Notes: generated by a model from the sequence alone, not told the origin. DNA of 26,644 nt from JAFGPF01 sp964409485 (GCA_964409485.1 CAYPDM010000018.1:1-26644), one strand, 5' to 3'; positions 16,793 through 25,711 are shown, counted from the first letter of the stretch. Made by a program: numbers and translations.

Positions 16793-18301
16793 ATGAAAAA
16801 AGAGAAAAAGACCTACACTACCGGATTCGGCGCACCCGTTGATAACGACCAGAACAGCAAGGCGGCCGGCGGCTACGGCCCGCTGCTGATACAGGATACT
16901 CACCTGCTGGAGAAACTCGGGCATTTCGACCGGGAGCGTATCCCGGAACGCGTCGTCCACGCCAAGGGGGCGGGGGCACACGGCTACTTCGAAGTTACCG
17001 CCGACGTCACCAAATACACGCGGGCAAAATTTCTTTCGCAGGTCGGCAAGCGCACCGAGGTATTCGCCCGTTTCTCCACGGTGGGCGGCGAGAAAGGTTC
17101 GGCTGACGCCGAGCGAGACCCGCGGGGCTTCGCCCTCAAGTTCTACACCGAAGAAGGCAACTACGACATGACCGGCAACAATACGCCCGTCTTCTTTATC
17201 CGCGACCCGTTGAAATTCCCGGATTTCATCCACACGCAAAAACGCCATCCCGGCACCAATCTCAAGGACGCCGATATGTTCTGGGATTTTTTATCCCTTA
17301 CCCCCGAGTCCGTGCATCAGGTCACCATACTCTTTTCCGACCGCGGCACGCCCCGGAATTTCCGCCACATGAACGGCTACAGCAGCCATACCTTTAAATG
17401 GTATAACGAAAAGGGAGAAACCTCCTGGGTGAAGTACCACTTCAAGACGGAGCAGGGTATCCGGAACCTGACACGCGATGAGGCCAGCGAGATGAAGGGG
17501 AAAGACCCCGACCACGCCACCCGTGACCTCCACGATTCAATCGAACGCGGCGAATATCCTTCCTGGCGACTTGAAATGCAGATAATGACCCCGGAAGAGG
17601 CCGAAAAATACCGCTTCGACCCGTTTGACGTCACCAAGGTATGGTTCCATGCCGACGTCCCCCCAATTACCATCGGCCGCATGGTGCTCAACCGCAACCC
17701 GGAGAACTACTTCGCGGAGGTGGAACAGGCCGCTTTCTCCCCGGCGAACTTCGTCCCCGGCATCGCCGCATCACCGGATAAACTGCTGCAGGGTCGGCTC
17801 TTCTCCTACCACGACACCCATCTTCACCGCCTGGGGCCGAACTATCACCAGTTGCCCATCAACCGTCCCAAGGCCGCCAGTGTCGATTATTACCAGCGCG
17901 ACGGCTTTATGGCGCTCGGCGATAACAGCGGGGGCGGCCCCAACTATTATCCCAACAGCTTCGGCGGACCGGAGCCTAATCCCGACGCCGCCGAACCCCC
18001 TTTCGATGTTTCCGGACAGGCGGCGCGCCACCCCTACACCCATCCCAACGACGACTTTTTCCAGGCGGGGGAGCTGTACCGGCGGGTAATGACCGATGAA
18101 GACCGCGAGCACCTTATCGGCAACATCACGACACATCTCTGCAACGCCCAGAAGCGCATCCAGCTACGCCAGACAGCTATCTTTTATAAGGCCGATGTCG
18201 AATACGGTTCCCGCGTTGCCGAAGGCCTGAAGCTGGACGTAAAGGAAGTAGCCCGCCTGGCGAAGATGCCCCAGGAGGAACGCGCCAAAGCCACAGCCTA
18301 G
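16793..18301 (+). CDS. katA: Monofunctional heme catalase (small-subunit type)
   Basis: A cytoplasmic enzyme that converts hydrogen peroxide to water and oxygen. At 502 residues it matches small-subunit catalases. The ATG at 16793 has AGGAGG 6 bases upstream. The distal catalytic His56 lies in RIPERVVHAKGAGAHGYF, with the partner Asn at 129/130 in GNNTPVFFIRD. The proximal heme-ligand Tyr339 lies in RLFSYHDTHLHRLG. FARFSTVGGEKGSADAERDPRGFALKFY is the family core. The gene has its own promoter and sits between two strong terminators, so it is a stand-alone unit. Among otherwise anaerobe-like genes it points to defence against oxygen exposure. Function is secure; the katA name is by type only. 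Confidence 0.97.
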   Translation: MKKEKKTYTTGFGAPVDNDQNSKAAGGYGPLLIQDTHLLEKLGHFDRERIPERVVHAKGAGAHGYFEVTADVTKYTRAKFLSQVGKRTEVFARFSTVGGEKGSADAERDPRGFALKFYTEEGNYDMTGNNTPVFFIRDPLKFPDFIHTQKRHPGTNLKDADMFWDFLSLTPESVHQVTILFSDRGTPRNFRHMNGYSSHTFKWYNEKGETSWVKYHFKTEQGIRNLTRDEASEMKGKDPDHATRDLHDSIERGEYPSWRLEMQIMTPEEAEKYRFDPFDVTKVWFHADVPPITIGRMVLNRNPENYFAEVEQAAFSPANFVPGIAASPDKLLQGRLFSYHDTHLHRLGPNYHQLPINRPKAASVDYYQRDGFMALGDNSGGGPNYYPNSFGGPEPNPDAAEPPFDVSGQAARHPYTHPNDDFFQAGELYRRVMTDEDREHLIGNITTHLCNAQKRIQLRQTAIFYKADVEYGSRVAEGLKLDVKEVARLAKMPQEERAKATA

Positions 18302-18324
18302 ACGAAAGAAGATTTAAGCAGCCA

Positions 18325-18354
18325 GGGGGAGCAGAAATGCTCCCCCTTTTTTTT
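18325..18354 (+). terminator. Intrinsic terminator after catalase
   Basis: GGGGGAGC, an AGAAAT loop and GCTCCCCC (stem 18325-18346) are followed by eight T residues. The T-tract overlaps the stop codon of the convergent cupin gene. The reverse strand lacks a T-tract, so the terminator acts mainly on catalase. Confidence 0.92.
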
Positions 18355-18709
18355 ATTCGGCCAGCGCTATCCCCGGCTTCTGTATGGCCAGGTGCGTAAA
18401 CGAGGAGTCATCGGTGGCCCCGTGCCAGTGCACTTCACCCGGCGCGATAAAGATAACCGCCCCGGGCGTCACCACTTTCTCTTCCTCTCTGGTGGCCACG
18501 ATACCCTTCCCCTCGGTGACGTATAGAATCTGCTCGTAAGTATGGGTGTGGAAGTTCAGCCTGGCCCCCGGCCCGAACGTCACCAGCAGAATTCCGTAAC
18601 CCCCGGTATCCTCGGCGCCAATCAATGCCTTCCGGCTGACCGGCCCGCTTCCAACGATTTCATCCTGCGTTGCGACGGATTCCACGCTTTCGCTGTTGAC
18701 AACTATCAT
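18353..18709 (-). CDS. Small cupin-domain protein
   Basis: A single-domain cupin of 118 residues. Motif 1 is GARLNFHTHTYEQILYVTEG, giving metal ligands His54, His56 and Gln60 or Glu59. Motif 2 is PGEVHWHGA with His94. The fold and metal site are clear, but such small cupins range from isomerases and dioxygenases to ligand sensors, and no specific activity can be named. The ATG at 18709 has AAGGAGG just upstream. It is the last gene of a minus-strand run, 35 bases behind a hydroxyacid dehydrogenase, so a role in the same small-molecule conversion is plausible. Confidence 0.88.
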   Translation of the reverse strand: MIVVNSESVESVATQDEIVGSGPVSRKALIGAEDTGGYGILLVTFGPGARLNFHTHTYEQILYVTEGKGIVATREEEKVVTPGAVIFIAPGEVHWHGATDDSSFTHLAIQKPGIALAE

Positions 18710-18744
18710 TTTAGCCTCCTTGATATTTCTATTAGTTTGATTGT

Positions 18745-19635
18745 CTAACCGGGCACGCGCGCCGCCACCCCGGTAATTTTTTCCAGCGGCAATATTACCG
18801 CGTCAACCCCCTTGTCCGAGAAGCCCGCTTTTATGGTATCCCGGAGCTCCTCCTGCACCGCGATTCCCACGGGGAGCGGCACGCCGTATTCTTCTCCAAG
18901 GTCGAGGGCCAGTCCGATATCCTTGTAAGCAAGGTCTATCCTGAAACCGGGTTCGAAGTTGCCCTTGAAGGTGGTATTGGGATACTGCCGGAGACACCAG
19001 TTATCGCCGGTACTGACCGTGATTATGTCCCACAGCACCTGCGGAGCGATACCGGCTTTTACGCCCAGGGCGACACCTGCCGCGGATATGGAATTGCTGG
19101 CCAGAGATATCAGGTTATTGACCAGCTTGGCGACATTTCCGCAGCCGGCGTCTCCTACAGGGAATATCCTGCTTCCCATGGTTTCCAGCACGGCCCGTAT
19201 CTTTTCCAGGGAACCCGCGTCTCCCCCGACCATGATAGCCAGGGTGCCCGCTTCAGCCCCTTTCGTCCCGCCGCTTACCGGGGCGTCCAGTACGGATACC
19301 CCTTTTTTCACGGCATCCGCCGCTATCCTCCTGATAAGCGAGGGGGAGTTGGTACTCGTATCCACGTAAATATCCCCCTCTTTCCAGCCCGTCATCAGGC
19401 CGTGGGTTCCGTAGACCACCTCCTCCACGCTTTTAGGAGTCGGCAGACTGGAAAAAACCACCTCACTTGCCGCCGCCACCTCACCGGGGGTATCGCACCA
19501 CCCGGCTCCCTTTGCCAGCAGCGGGGCCGCCGCCTCTTTACTCAAATCGTTTACGGCGAGTTTATATCCCGCTTCGAGGATATGCCCGGCCATGTGTTTG
19601 CCCATATTCCCGATGCCGATAAAGCCTATATTCAT
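18745..19635 (-). CDS. NAD(P)-dependent beta-hydroxyacid dehydrogenase (3-hydroxyisobutyrate dehydrogenase family)
   Basis: A soluble enzyme of 296 residues, the usual family length. The N-terminal dinucleotide motif is IGFIGIGNMGKHMAG (GxGxxG at 7-12). The substrate segment DAPVSGGTKGAEAGTL (117-132) and the catalytic Lys170 in GNVAKLVNN are the two diagnostic motifs of the family. An all-alpha C-terminal domain contains FRIDLAYKDIGLALD. Members oxidise 3-hydroxyisobutyrate or reduce tartronate semialdehyde or similar aldehydes; I cannot choose between these. The ATG at 19635 has GGAGG 5 bases upstream. The cupin gene follows in the same direction and the DUF4129 gene precedes it by 40 bases. 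Confidence 0.93.
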   Translation of the reverse strand: MNIGFIGIGNMGKHMAGHILEAGYKLAVNDLSKEAAAPLLAKGAGWCDTPGEVAAASEVVFSSLPTPKSVEEVVYGTHGLMTGWKEGDIYVDTSTNSPSLIRRIAADAVKKGVSVLDAPVSGGTKGAEAGTLAIMVGGDAGSLEKIRAVLETMGSRIFPVGDAGCGNVAKLVNNLISLASNSISAAGVALGVKAGIAPQVLWDIITVSTGDNWCLRQYPNTTFKGNFEPGFRIDLAYKDIGLALDLGEEYGVPLPVGIAVQEELRDTIKAGFSDKGVDAVILPLEKITGVAARVPG

Positions 19636-19675
19636 AAATACCTCCGTTTGCCGTTAAGTAAAGTAGCGATATACA

Positions 19676-21172
19676 CTAAGCTCCCCTGATTTTCCGCAGC
19701 AGACCGCGGAGCGTTCTCCATAATGTATTGGCGTTATCCACCTTTTCTTCAGGAACGCTGGTTTCCCCGTAACGCACGCCGATATACAGGTCGGTAATAC
19801 CGTCCAGCGGCTCGCCGCTCTCGGGCACGGCCCGTTCAAGTCGGCCGGCGTACTCGCTGGGGGTTTCGTGGCGGCGGCGGGCTATCCCGGAGCTTGCCGC
19901 CTGCCAGAGCAAATGCCGGTATATCTCCCTGATGTCCATGCGGCGCGACGCATCTTCCGTTAATGGCTTCGGGGCTGCCGGCGGGCGCTCCCTTTTAAAC
20001 TTATTCCCCATCATTTTCAGAAGGAGGGCAAGGTCATCCCTGAAGCCGCGCCAGCTCCATAACGACTCGTGGATTTCCTCTATCTCCTCGCGAGAGCGGC
20101 GCTTGCCGAAACGGGATATCGCCTTTACCAGGATGAAAATGATCGCGGCGACGATTACGGCTACCACGAACCATTTAATCGCCAGGGTCGCCGCTTCCGG
20201 AATGCCGCCGGTTGTTACGCCAACTTCCTGAAACATAGACATGTTGCCGGAACCTTCCATCTGGAACGGCTGGTCGCTGCGTATTAAGTTAATTAAAAAC
20301 CGCAATACCCAGAATATGGCGTCGAAGATGTAATTAAAGGGAACCAGGACATAGGTAAATATCTTGCCGAGAAAGTCAAAGACAATCCCCACCCCGTTTC
20401 CGATAGCCGTAAAAAATTCCTCGGAGAAAACGCTGGCGACGATGAAGCCAATCACCGTCATGCTGCCAACGACACCCAGCATAACAGGCAGCCAGCGCTT
20501 GACCGATGTCAGAGCCGCCTCTTCCTTCGGCATCATGCCACGCATGGCGTACAGGTGGCAGACGGCTATCGCCATCAGGCCGAAAAAGAAGAATGCTATT
20601 ACGTTCAGCCCGACGACCGGTCCCGGCGGCTCGAAATCACCCGAGCCCGAACTTATCTGCCAGAGAATAATCAATACTATGAGGGCCACCAAGCCGAGCA
20701 GGAAAGAACGGTAGATATCTTTAAAATAGGATGTTGTCTGCCCCAGTGAAATACCGCGCCACAGGAGATACAGCGACACCAGCAGGGCCACCACGATAGT
20801 GTGCGGATGACTAAAGGTTTGCCACAGCAGCTGCCCCGCGTGGGCAAACCACCCGCCGCTTAGAAACCCGTAGCCTTTACCGTATTCGACGGCCAGCACC
20901 AGTAAAATGGCAATCAGGCCGCCGCCGATAATGCTACTCCGGATTGACCACATCGGCCATTTCCGCCGCAGGACCACCCGGGTCACCAGCAGGGAAACCG
21001 CCAGGACGATGATAACCGCAGCCAAGCTCAATACCGGGCGCGACTCGGTAAAAAGAGGCCATCCGCCTACCCAGACCAGCCAGGGATATAGCCAGAAGGC
21101 CTCCATGAGGACTACCGCCAGCGGGTATAAAATTACGGCCAGCCAATCGAATTTCCTTACTCTATAAATCAT
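19676..21172 (-). CDS. Multi-pass membrane protein with C-terminal DUF4129 domain
   Basis: A protein of 498 residues. The first 280 or so residues contain about seven hydrophobic segments, and another strong one lies near 345-365 (FVVAVIVAAIIFILVKAI). A basic cytoplasmic stretch follows (RFGKRRSREE). The C-terminal 110 residues form a DUF4129 domain with DIREIYRHLLW, RRHETPSEYAGRLE and LYIGVRYGE. In many bacteria DUF4129 is fused to or sits beside a transglutaminase-like domain and MoxR/DUF58 genes. Here the transglutaminase is absent and the N-terminus is purely membrane. Function is unknown beyond this envelope-linked module. The stop of DUF58 is 19 bases upstream, so they are cotranscribed. 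Confidence 0.85.
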   Translation of the reverse strand: MIYRVRKFDWLAVILYPLAVVLMEAFWLYPWLVWVGGWPLFTESRPVLSLAAVIIVLAVSLLVTRVVLRRKWPMWSIRSSIIGGGLIAILLVLAVEYGKGYGFLSGGWFAHAGQLLWQTFSHPHTIVVALLVSLYLLWRGISLGQTTSYFKDIYRSFLLGLVALIVLIILWQISSGSGDFEPPGPVVGLNVIAFFFFGLMAIAVCHLYAMRGMMPKEEAALTSVKRWLPVMLGVVGSMTVIGFIVASVFSEEFFTAIGNGVGIVFDFLGKIFTYVLVPFNYIFDAIFWVLRFLINLIRSDQPFQMEGSGNMSMFQEVGVTTGGIPEAATLAIKWFVVAVIVAAIIFILVKAISRFGKRRSREEIEEIHESLWSWRGFRDDLALLLKMMGNKFKRERPPAAPKPLTEDASRRMDIREIYRHLLWQAASSGIARRRHETPSEYAGRLERAVPESGEPLDGITDLYIGVRYGETSVPEEKVDNANTLWRTLRGLLRKIRGA

Positions 21173-21191
21173 GGCAATTCAGTGCTCTTGC

Positions 21192-22409
21192 CTATTTAAG
21201 ACCGATTTCCTTTACCACATCCCAGGCAGCTTTATCAGGTACGTGGTAAACGGGCAGTTCATCGCCGCTTACCTCCGGCGCTTTTCCGCCAATTTTTACC
21301 AGAGCCACGCTGCGTCCCACCCTTTTCAAGTCCAGCAGCGTGGCCATCAATTCATCCCCGGGCTGCGCCGCGATAACCACCAGCGTGCTTCCCCAGGGAA
21401 GGCCCCGGGCTTCCTGCCTGATGAAACGGTCTATGGGCAGCGCCTCGACCTGATGGAGCTGCGCCAGGGCCGCCAGTATGTGCGGCAGCTGGTCGGGATG
21501 CTGACTGTGGGGCACCCTGACCAGACCCCGGGAAAAGCGCGTTATCTGGTTGACGTAAAGGCCGATGCGGAAACCCCCCTTTAGAGCGTGCTGGGAAATG
21601 GATGCCGCCGTGATTATCCCGAGTTCCTGGAGCTGGGAGACACTACCCCACAACGGCGCTTTAAGGGTGCGCACGTCCAGAAAAATACTGATATCCACGG
21701 TAGTCGTCGGTTCATACACCTTGGTCTGAAGCCTGCCGAGCCTCGCGGTGCTTTTCCAGTGTATCCTCTTAAGGCTGTCGCCGGTATGGTAGTCCCGCAC
21801 CCCGGCCGTGAGCACCGGGTCCTGGAAGAGGTGCCTTTTAAGACGGATATCGCCGAAGAACTGCTGTGAAGGTATGCCGAGTTTTTCCAGCGGGACCAGC
21901 CGGGGATATACCAGAAGATAGTCCAGCTTTTCTATATTCATATCGCGGCGGAAGAAACCGAATAAGTCCCCGGAACGTATAGATGTCGGCCCGAAGATGA
22001 AGCTGCCCCTCCGCTCACACTTCATCGGAAAGCGGCGTGTAACCCGGTGGTACATGCTGATGGGGAACATATTGCTGAGGATAACGCGGTCGTCATGGCT
22101 GGCGGTGGCCTTACCCTTGAGCAGGGTTACGTTTTCCGGGAGTTCGTCCTCCACCTTGAGCCAGGGCAGCGGGAGGGGCTTCCGGTTGGTGATTTCTATC
22201 TCGTAGACGATTTCATCACCGAAAAAGACCTGGTTATAGCTCAAGCGGCGCCGGTACTCGACGCGATGAAGGCAGAACCTGTTCCACAGCCGCGAAATAC
22301 CGCCGGTCAGCAGAAACAGCAGGGAAATAAGAACGAGCGGTACCTGGTGCGTTGCCAGGCTGATTATAAGTATCAATGCCGCTAAAAACAGCCAGTAATC
22401 GCCCCGCAT
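21192..22409 (-). CDS. DUF58 domain protein with N-terminal membrane anchor
   Basis: A protein of 405 residues. Two hydrophobic segments (about 5-22 and 24-40) are followed by a beta-rich region (FFGDEIVYEIEITNRKPLPLPWLKVED) and the DUF58 core near 210-250: GVRDYHTGDSLKRIHWKSTA then LQTKVYE. After it, IFLDVRT marks the start of a von Willebrand A-like fold, but the classic DxSxS metal site is not intact. DUF58 proteins are the partners of MoxR AAA+ ATPases. The ATG at 22409 lies 3 bases after the MoxR stop, and an AAGGA within the end of moxR serves as its SD, a sign of coupled translation. Confidence 0.93.
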   Translation of the reverse strand: MRGDYWLFLAALILIISLATHQVPLVLISLLFLLTGGISRLWNRFCLHRVEYRRRLSYNQVFFGDEIVYEIEITNRKPLPLPWLKVEDELPENVTLLKGKATASHDDRVILSNMFPISMYHRVTRRFPMKCERRGSFIFGPTSIRSGDLFGFFRRDMNIEKLDYLLVYPRLVPLEKLGIPSQQFFGDIRLKRHLFQDPVLTAGVRDYHTGDSLKRIHWKSTARLGRLQTKVYEPTTTVDISIFLDVRTLKAPLWGSVSQLQELGIITAASISQHALKGGFRIGLYVNQITRFSRGLVRVPHSQHPDQLPHILAALAQLHQVEALPIDRFIRQEARGLPWGSTLVVIAAQPGDELMATLLDLKRVGRSVALVKIGGKAPEVSGDELPVYHVPDKAAWDVVKEIGLK

Positions 22410-22412
22410 CGC

Positions 22413-23402
22413 CTATCCTTCCCCGGCGAGGGGTTCCTCTTCCACCGGCACGGATACGGAATCTATTATCTCTTTCAGGGTCTGTTCCGCTTTTTGGCCG
22501 CGGAGCCGGCTCTCCGACTTTGGAATAATACGGTGAATCAACACGGGGGTCACCAGGTATTTCACATCGTCCGGGGTTACGAAAGCCCTGCCCTGCAGGG
22601 CCGCCCAGGCCTGTGACACGTTATAGAGAGCCATCATGGCCCTCGGGCTGGCCCCCAGCTCTACGGCGTCGTGTTCACGGGTGGCGTGAATGAGGCGGAC
22701 GATATAGTCCTCTACATCGTCGGCGACATGCACATCGCGGCAGGCCTTCTGCATTCCCGTAAGGTCATCGGCGGTTATCACGGGTTCAAGCCCTTCCAGC
22801 GGGTCGGTCTTGCGGAAACGCGATAGAATCAGACGGTCGTCTTCGGCAGACGGGTAGCCCATCTGTATTTTCATGAGGAAGCGGTCGAGCTGGGCCTCGG
22901 GCAGGGGGAAAGTGCCTTCAAGCTCAATGGGGTTCTGCGTGGCCATGACCATGAAGGGCCGGGGCAGCGGCTTGGTCTCTCCCTCGGCGGTGACCTGGCG
23001 TTCCTGCATCGCCTCCAGCAGCGCCGATTGCGTTCTGGGGGTGGCCCGGTTAATTTCGTCCGCCAGCACCAGCTGCGACATTACCGGCCCGGGGCGGAAT
23101 TCAAAGTCGGACGTTTTCTGGTTAAAAATGTAGGTGCCGGTGATATCCGAGGGCAACAGGTCCGGCGTGCACTGGATACGCCGGAAGCTGCACCCCAGGG
23201 ATTTGGCCAGCGACTTTGCCAGGACGGTCTTGCCCAGGCCCGGCACGTCCTCGATGAGGATGTGCCCCTCGCAGAGCAGGGCGATTATGGCCAGTTCCAC
23301 CACCTCTCCCTTGCCCACGATGACACGCTCAACGCTTTCCTTAACTTTTAAGGCAGTGTCTTTAATCTGCCGCACAACTGCTTCTTCCATGACCCGCACC
23401 AC
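22413..23402 (-). CDS. MoxR-family AAA+ ATPase
   Basis: A cytoplasmic ATPase of 329 residues, the usual MoxR size. Walker A is DVPGLGKT (52-59), Walker B is LVLADEINRA, followed by the family segment TQSALLEAMQERQVT. Sensor 1 is MATQNPIE with GTFPLPEAQLDRFLM. A C-terminal lid (GASPRAMMALY...AALQGRAFVTPDD) is typical of MoxR. These ATPases act as chaperones that insert cofactors or remodel partners, usually with DUF58 proteins, here the next gene. The GTG at 23402 is the longest start; an ATG at 23390 (MEEAVV) is equally plausible, since neither has a strong SD. Confidence 0.95.
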   Translation of the reverse strand: MVRVMEEAVVRQIKDTALKVKESVERVIVGKGEVVELAIIALLCEGHILIEDVPGLGKTVLAKSLAKSLGCSFRRIQCTPDLLPSDITGTYIFNQKTSDFEFRPGPVMSQLVLADEINRATPRTQSALLEAMQERQVTAEGETKPLPRPFMVMATQNPIELEGTFPLPEAQLDRFLMKIQMGYPSAEDDRLILSRFRKTDPLEGLEPVITADDLTGMQKACRDVHVADDVEDYIVRLIHATREHDAVELGASPRAMMALYNVSQAWAALQGRAFVTPDDVKYLVTPVLIHRIIPKSESRLRGQKAEQTLKEIIDSVSVPVEEEPLAGEG

Positions 23403-23477
23403 TTTCTTTTTTACTTATTATAACAGCTTGAGTGCGGTGTGGCTATTGAAATGCATTGCTAAAGTTGGGGAATATTT

Positions 23478-24485
23478 CTAATCGCGGTCGTATTCGTCTT
23501 CTATACTTCCGACCATCTGCTCCAGTATGTCTTCCAAGGTAATAAGGCCGGCAACATCTCCCTTTTCATCAAGGGCAACGGCCTGATGCTGTTTCTTCGC
23601 CTTAAAACTGCGCAACTGGCTGTCTATCTTCCTGTCCTCCGGTATAAAATACGCCGGTCTTATCAGCCTCTTTAATGAACCGAGTTTCCTGCCCCCCGTT
23701 TTCCCCAGCAGGTCCTTGGCATGGATGAAACCGATAATTTCCCGGCTGTCATCCGGCCTTACCGGATACCGTGAATAACCGGATTTTTTAATGGTTTTTA
23801 AAGCCCTGTCTACGCTATCGCCCGAATTTAGCGCCACCATCCTTTTGACAGGGACCATAACATCGCCGACGGTCTTATCGTTAAGGGTAAAGACCCTGGC
23901 CAGTATTTTCTTTTCCTCGGCGGTGATGTTGCCTTCTTCCCATCCGATGTCAATCAATGCCTTGACCTCGGCCTCCGTAACCAGCGGTCTCTTGGCCCTG
24001 GCGATATCGATACCTGCCAGCAGCAGGAATTTCCGGGCGATATACGTGACCACGACTACAACAGGATGAAAAATCGTCATAATCACCTTGAGGACCGGGG
24101 CCGTGTTGATGGAGATAATATCGCTATGATACTTGGCATAAACCTTGGGAGTAATCTCGGAGAATAAAAGGATGATAACCGTCAGCGCCACTGTAACGTA
24201 AATTATCCCCGCGTCACCCCACATCGAAATAGCGATAGCCGTGGCAATGGCGGACATGGCCACATTGACCAGATTGTTGCCGAGGAGAATCGTCCCGATA
24301 ATCTTCTCCGGCTTCTCTAAAATCCCCTCTACTATCCCCACCCGCCTCGGATACTTCTTCTCCATCCGGCGTAAACGCACGCGGCTGACCGACATAAGCG
24401 CCGTCTCCGAACCTGAAAAGAAGGCGGAACAGCCCAGAAGTACAATAAGCAATATCAATTCCCAAATAATCGTCAGACTATCCAT
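23478..24485 (-). CDS. CNNM/HlyC-CorC type membrane protein with CBS pair, short form
   Basis: A protein of 335 residues. The N-terminal DUF21/CNNM membrane domain (about 1-185) has FFSGSETALMS, ILLGNNLVNVAMS and FSEITPKVYAKYHSD, the conserved segments of magnesium/cobalt efflux-type proteins. A tandem CBS pair follows (about 200-330: VGDVMVPVKRMVAL, GFIHAKDLLGK, GDVAGLITLEDILEQMVG). The protein ends at EDEYDRD, just where the usual C-terminal CorC/HlyC domain would begin, so it lacks the roughly 80-residue tail of full-length relatives. The ATG at 24485 has GGGGAGG 6 bases upstream. It likely senses nucleotide through CBS and moves divalent cations; that is family knowledge, not proven here. 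Confidence 0.92.
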   Translation of the reverse strand: MDSLTIIWELILLIVLLGCSAFFSGSETALMSVSRVRLRRMEKKYPRRVGIVEGILEKPEKIIGTILLGNNLVNVAMSAIATAIAISMWGDAGIIYVTVALTVIILLFSEITPKVYAKYHSDIISINTAPVLKVIMTIFHPVVVVVTYIARKFLLLAGIDIARAKRPLVTEAEVKALIDIGWEEGNITAEEKKILARVFTLNDKTVGDVMVPVKRMVALNSGDSVDRALKTIKKSGYSRYPVRPDDSREIIGFIHAKDLLGKTGGRKLGSLKRLIRPAYFIPEDRKIDSQLRSFKAKKQHQAVALDEKGDVAGLITLEDILEQMVGSIEDEYDRD

Positions 24486-24533
24486 GTCCTACCTCCCCGG
24501 GGAAATCTGTATAATTATCAACATGACATACAC

Positions 24534-24562
24534 ATTATTTAACATGAACGGTGAGGTGTCAA
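24534..24562 (-). promoter_or_regulatory. Sigma-70 type promoter of minus-strand operon
   Basis: On the minus strand TTGACA (24562-24557) and AATAAT (24539-24534) are 17 bases apart, matching consensus at 6/6 and 5/6. Transcription would begin near 24527, 42 bases before the CNNM start. All six minus-strand genes follow with gaps of at most 75 bases, so one transcript is possible. Confidence 0.65.
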
Positions 24563-24602
24563 AGTATGCTATGTCGTACAGGGGAGTCTTCATGCGCCTT
24601 CC

Positions 24603-24632
24603 TTGACAAACCCCCCTCCGCTCTTTAATAAT
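24603..24632 (+). promoter_or_regulatory. Candidate sigma-70 promoter of dehydrogenase pair
   Basis: TTGACA (24603-24608), an 18-base spacer and AATAAT (24627-24632) match consensus at 6/6 and 5/6. The start would be near 24639. It is back to back with the CNNM promoter, about 40 bases away. Confidence 0.5.
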
Positions 24633-24679
24633 TAAACGGTACCCCCGTCTTTGAAACTTACTTGATGAAAGCGTGCCTT

Positions 24680-25711
24680 ATGAAAGCATTGAGGTGGTAC
24701 AGCGCAAAAGACCTCCGCTACGACGATGTTCCGGAACCTTCTCCCGGGCCGGGACAGCTGAAAATCAAGGTTTCTCTGGCCGGTATCTGCGGCACCGACC
24801 TCAAGGAGTACGCCAACGGCCCCATCATGATACCCCCCGGTAAAGCCCCCCTTACGCTGGGACATGAGTTCGCCGGGAAGGTGGCGGCCATCGGTAAAGG
24901 AGTTACCGGCTTCAAGGTCGGCGATAGAGTCAGCGGCGTCGGTTATTACTACTGCGGCGAGTGCTACTGCTGTAAAAAGGGCCTGTATAATCTTTGTATC
25001 AACCAGGGATTCACCGGGCTCACCACGGACGGCTGCATGGCGGAATTTTTTATCCTGCCCGCTTACGCGTGTTATAAGCTGCCCGATGCGGTTTCAGACG
25101 AATACGGCGCCCTGGTGGAACCGCTGGCCGTAGCGCTTCACGCTGTCCGGCAGGGAAAGATGAGCGCCGGGGATACGGTGGCAATCGTCGGGGACGGTAC
25201 AATCGGCCTCTGCGTTCTCCTGTGCGCGAGGGCTGCCGGCGCTGCCGCGGTTTACCTCGTCGCCAAGCATAAAGGCCGGGGAGGACTGGCCGAAAAGCTG
25301 GGCGCCAGCGCGGTTTTCTACCTCGAAGAAGGCAATCCCGCCCAAAAGCTCCTGGAGTTGACCGGCGGTACCGGGGCCGATGCCGCCATCGAATGCGTCG
25401 GCTATCCGGACACGCCCCAGCTTACCGCGGAACTCGTCCGCCGGGGCGGTATCGCCGTAATAGTGGGCGTCTTTGAAAAACCCGGCAGCTTCGACTTCAG
25501 CACCATTACGTTCACCGAGAGAATGCTGGTGGGCAGCTCTATTTACGTGCACGAGGGCAGGGCGGTCATCGACCTCCTGGCGGACGGGAGAATCGACCCC
25601 TCCAGCCTGATTACCTCCGTCGTCCCCCTTAAAGATGCGGTCGAGCAGGGGTTCGAGCAACTGGTCCGGAATAAAGAGGCCAATATAAAGACGCTGCTGC
25701 GGGTTTCTTGA
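24680..25711 (+). CDS. Zinc-dependent alcohol dehydrogenase, 2,3-butanediol/sorbitol dehydrogenase-like
   Basis: A medium-chain dehydrogenase of 343 residues. I chose the ATG at 24680 because the family begins MKALRWY; in-frame TTG 24662 and ATG 24665 are alternatives and none has a clear SD. Catalytic zinc ligands are Cys37 (GICGTD), His62-Glu63 (LGHEFAG) and Glu147 (VEPLAV). The structural zinc site is Cys92, 95, 98 and 106 with C-X2-C-X2-C-X7-C spacing; an extra Cys97 sits inside it. The NAD site is VGDGTIGL. The pattern LDVP-type N-terminus and GFTGLTTDG segment are closest to butanediol dehydrogenases, but substrate is not proven. An iron-dependent alcohol dehydrogenase follows after 56 bases, probably in the same operon. 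Confidence 0.93.
   Translation: MKALRWYSAKDLRYDDVPEPSPGPGQLKIKVSLAGICGTDLKEYANGPIMIPPGKAPLTLGHEFAGKVAAIGKGVTGFKVGDRVSGVGYYYCGECYCCKKGLYNLCINQGFTGLTTDGCMAEFFILPAYACYKLPDAVSDEYGALVEPLAVALHAVRQGKMSAGDTVAIVGDGTIGLCVLLCARAAGAAAVYLVAKHKGRGGLAEKLGASAVFYLEEGNPAQKLLELTGGTGADAAIECVGYPDTPQLTAELVRRGGIAVIVGVFEKPGSFDFSTITFTERMLVGSSIYVHEGRAVIDLLADGRIDPSSLITSVVPLKDAVEQGFEQLVRNKEANIKTLLRVS

Noticed and set aside
18325..18354. Bidirectional terminator for catalase and cupin
   Set aside because: Only the plus strand has a T-tract after the stem; the minus side continues TGGCTGC.
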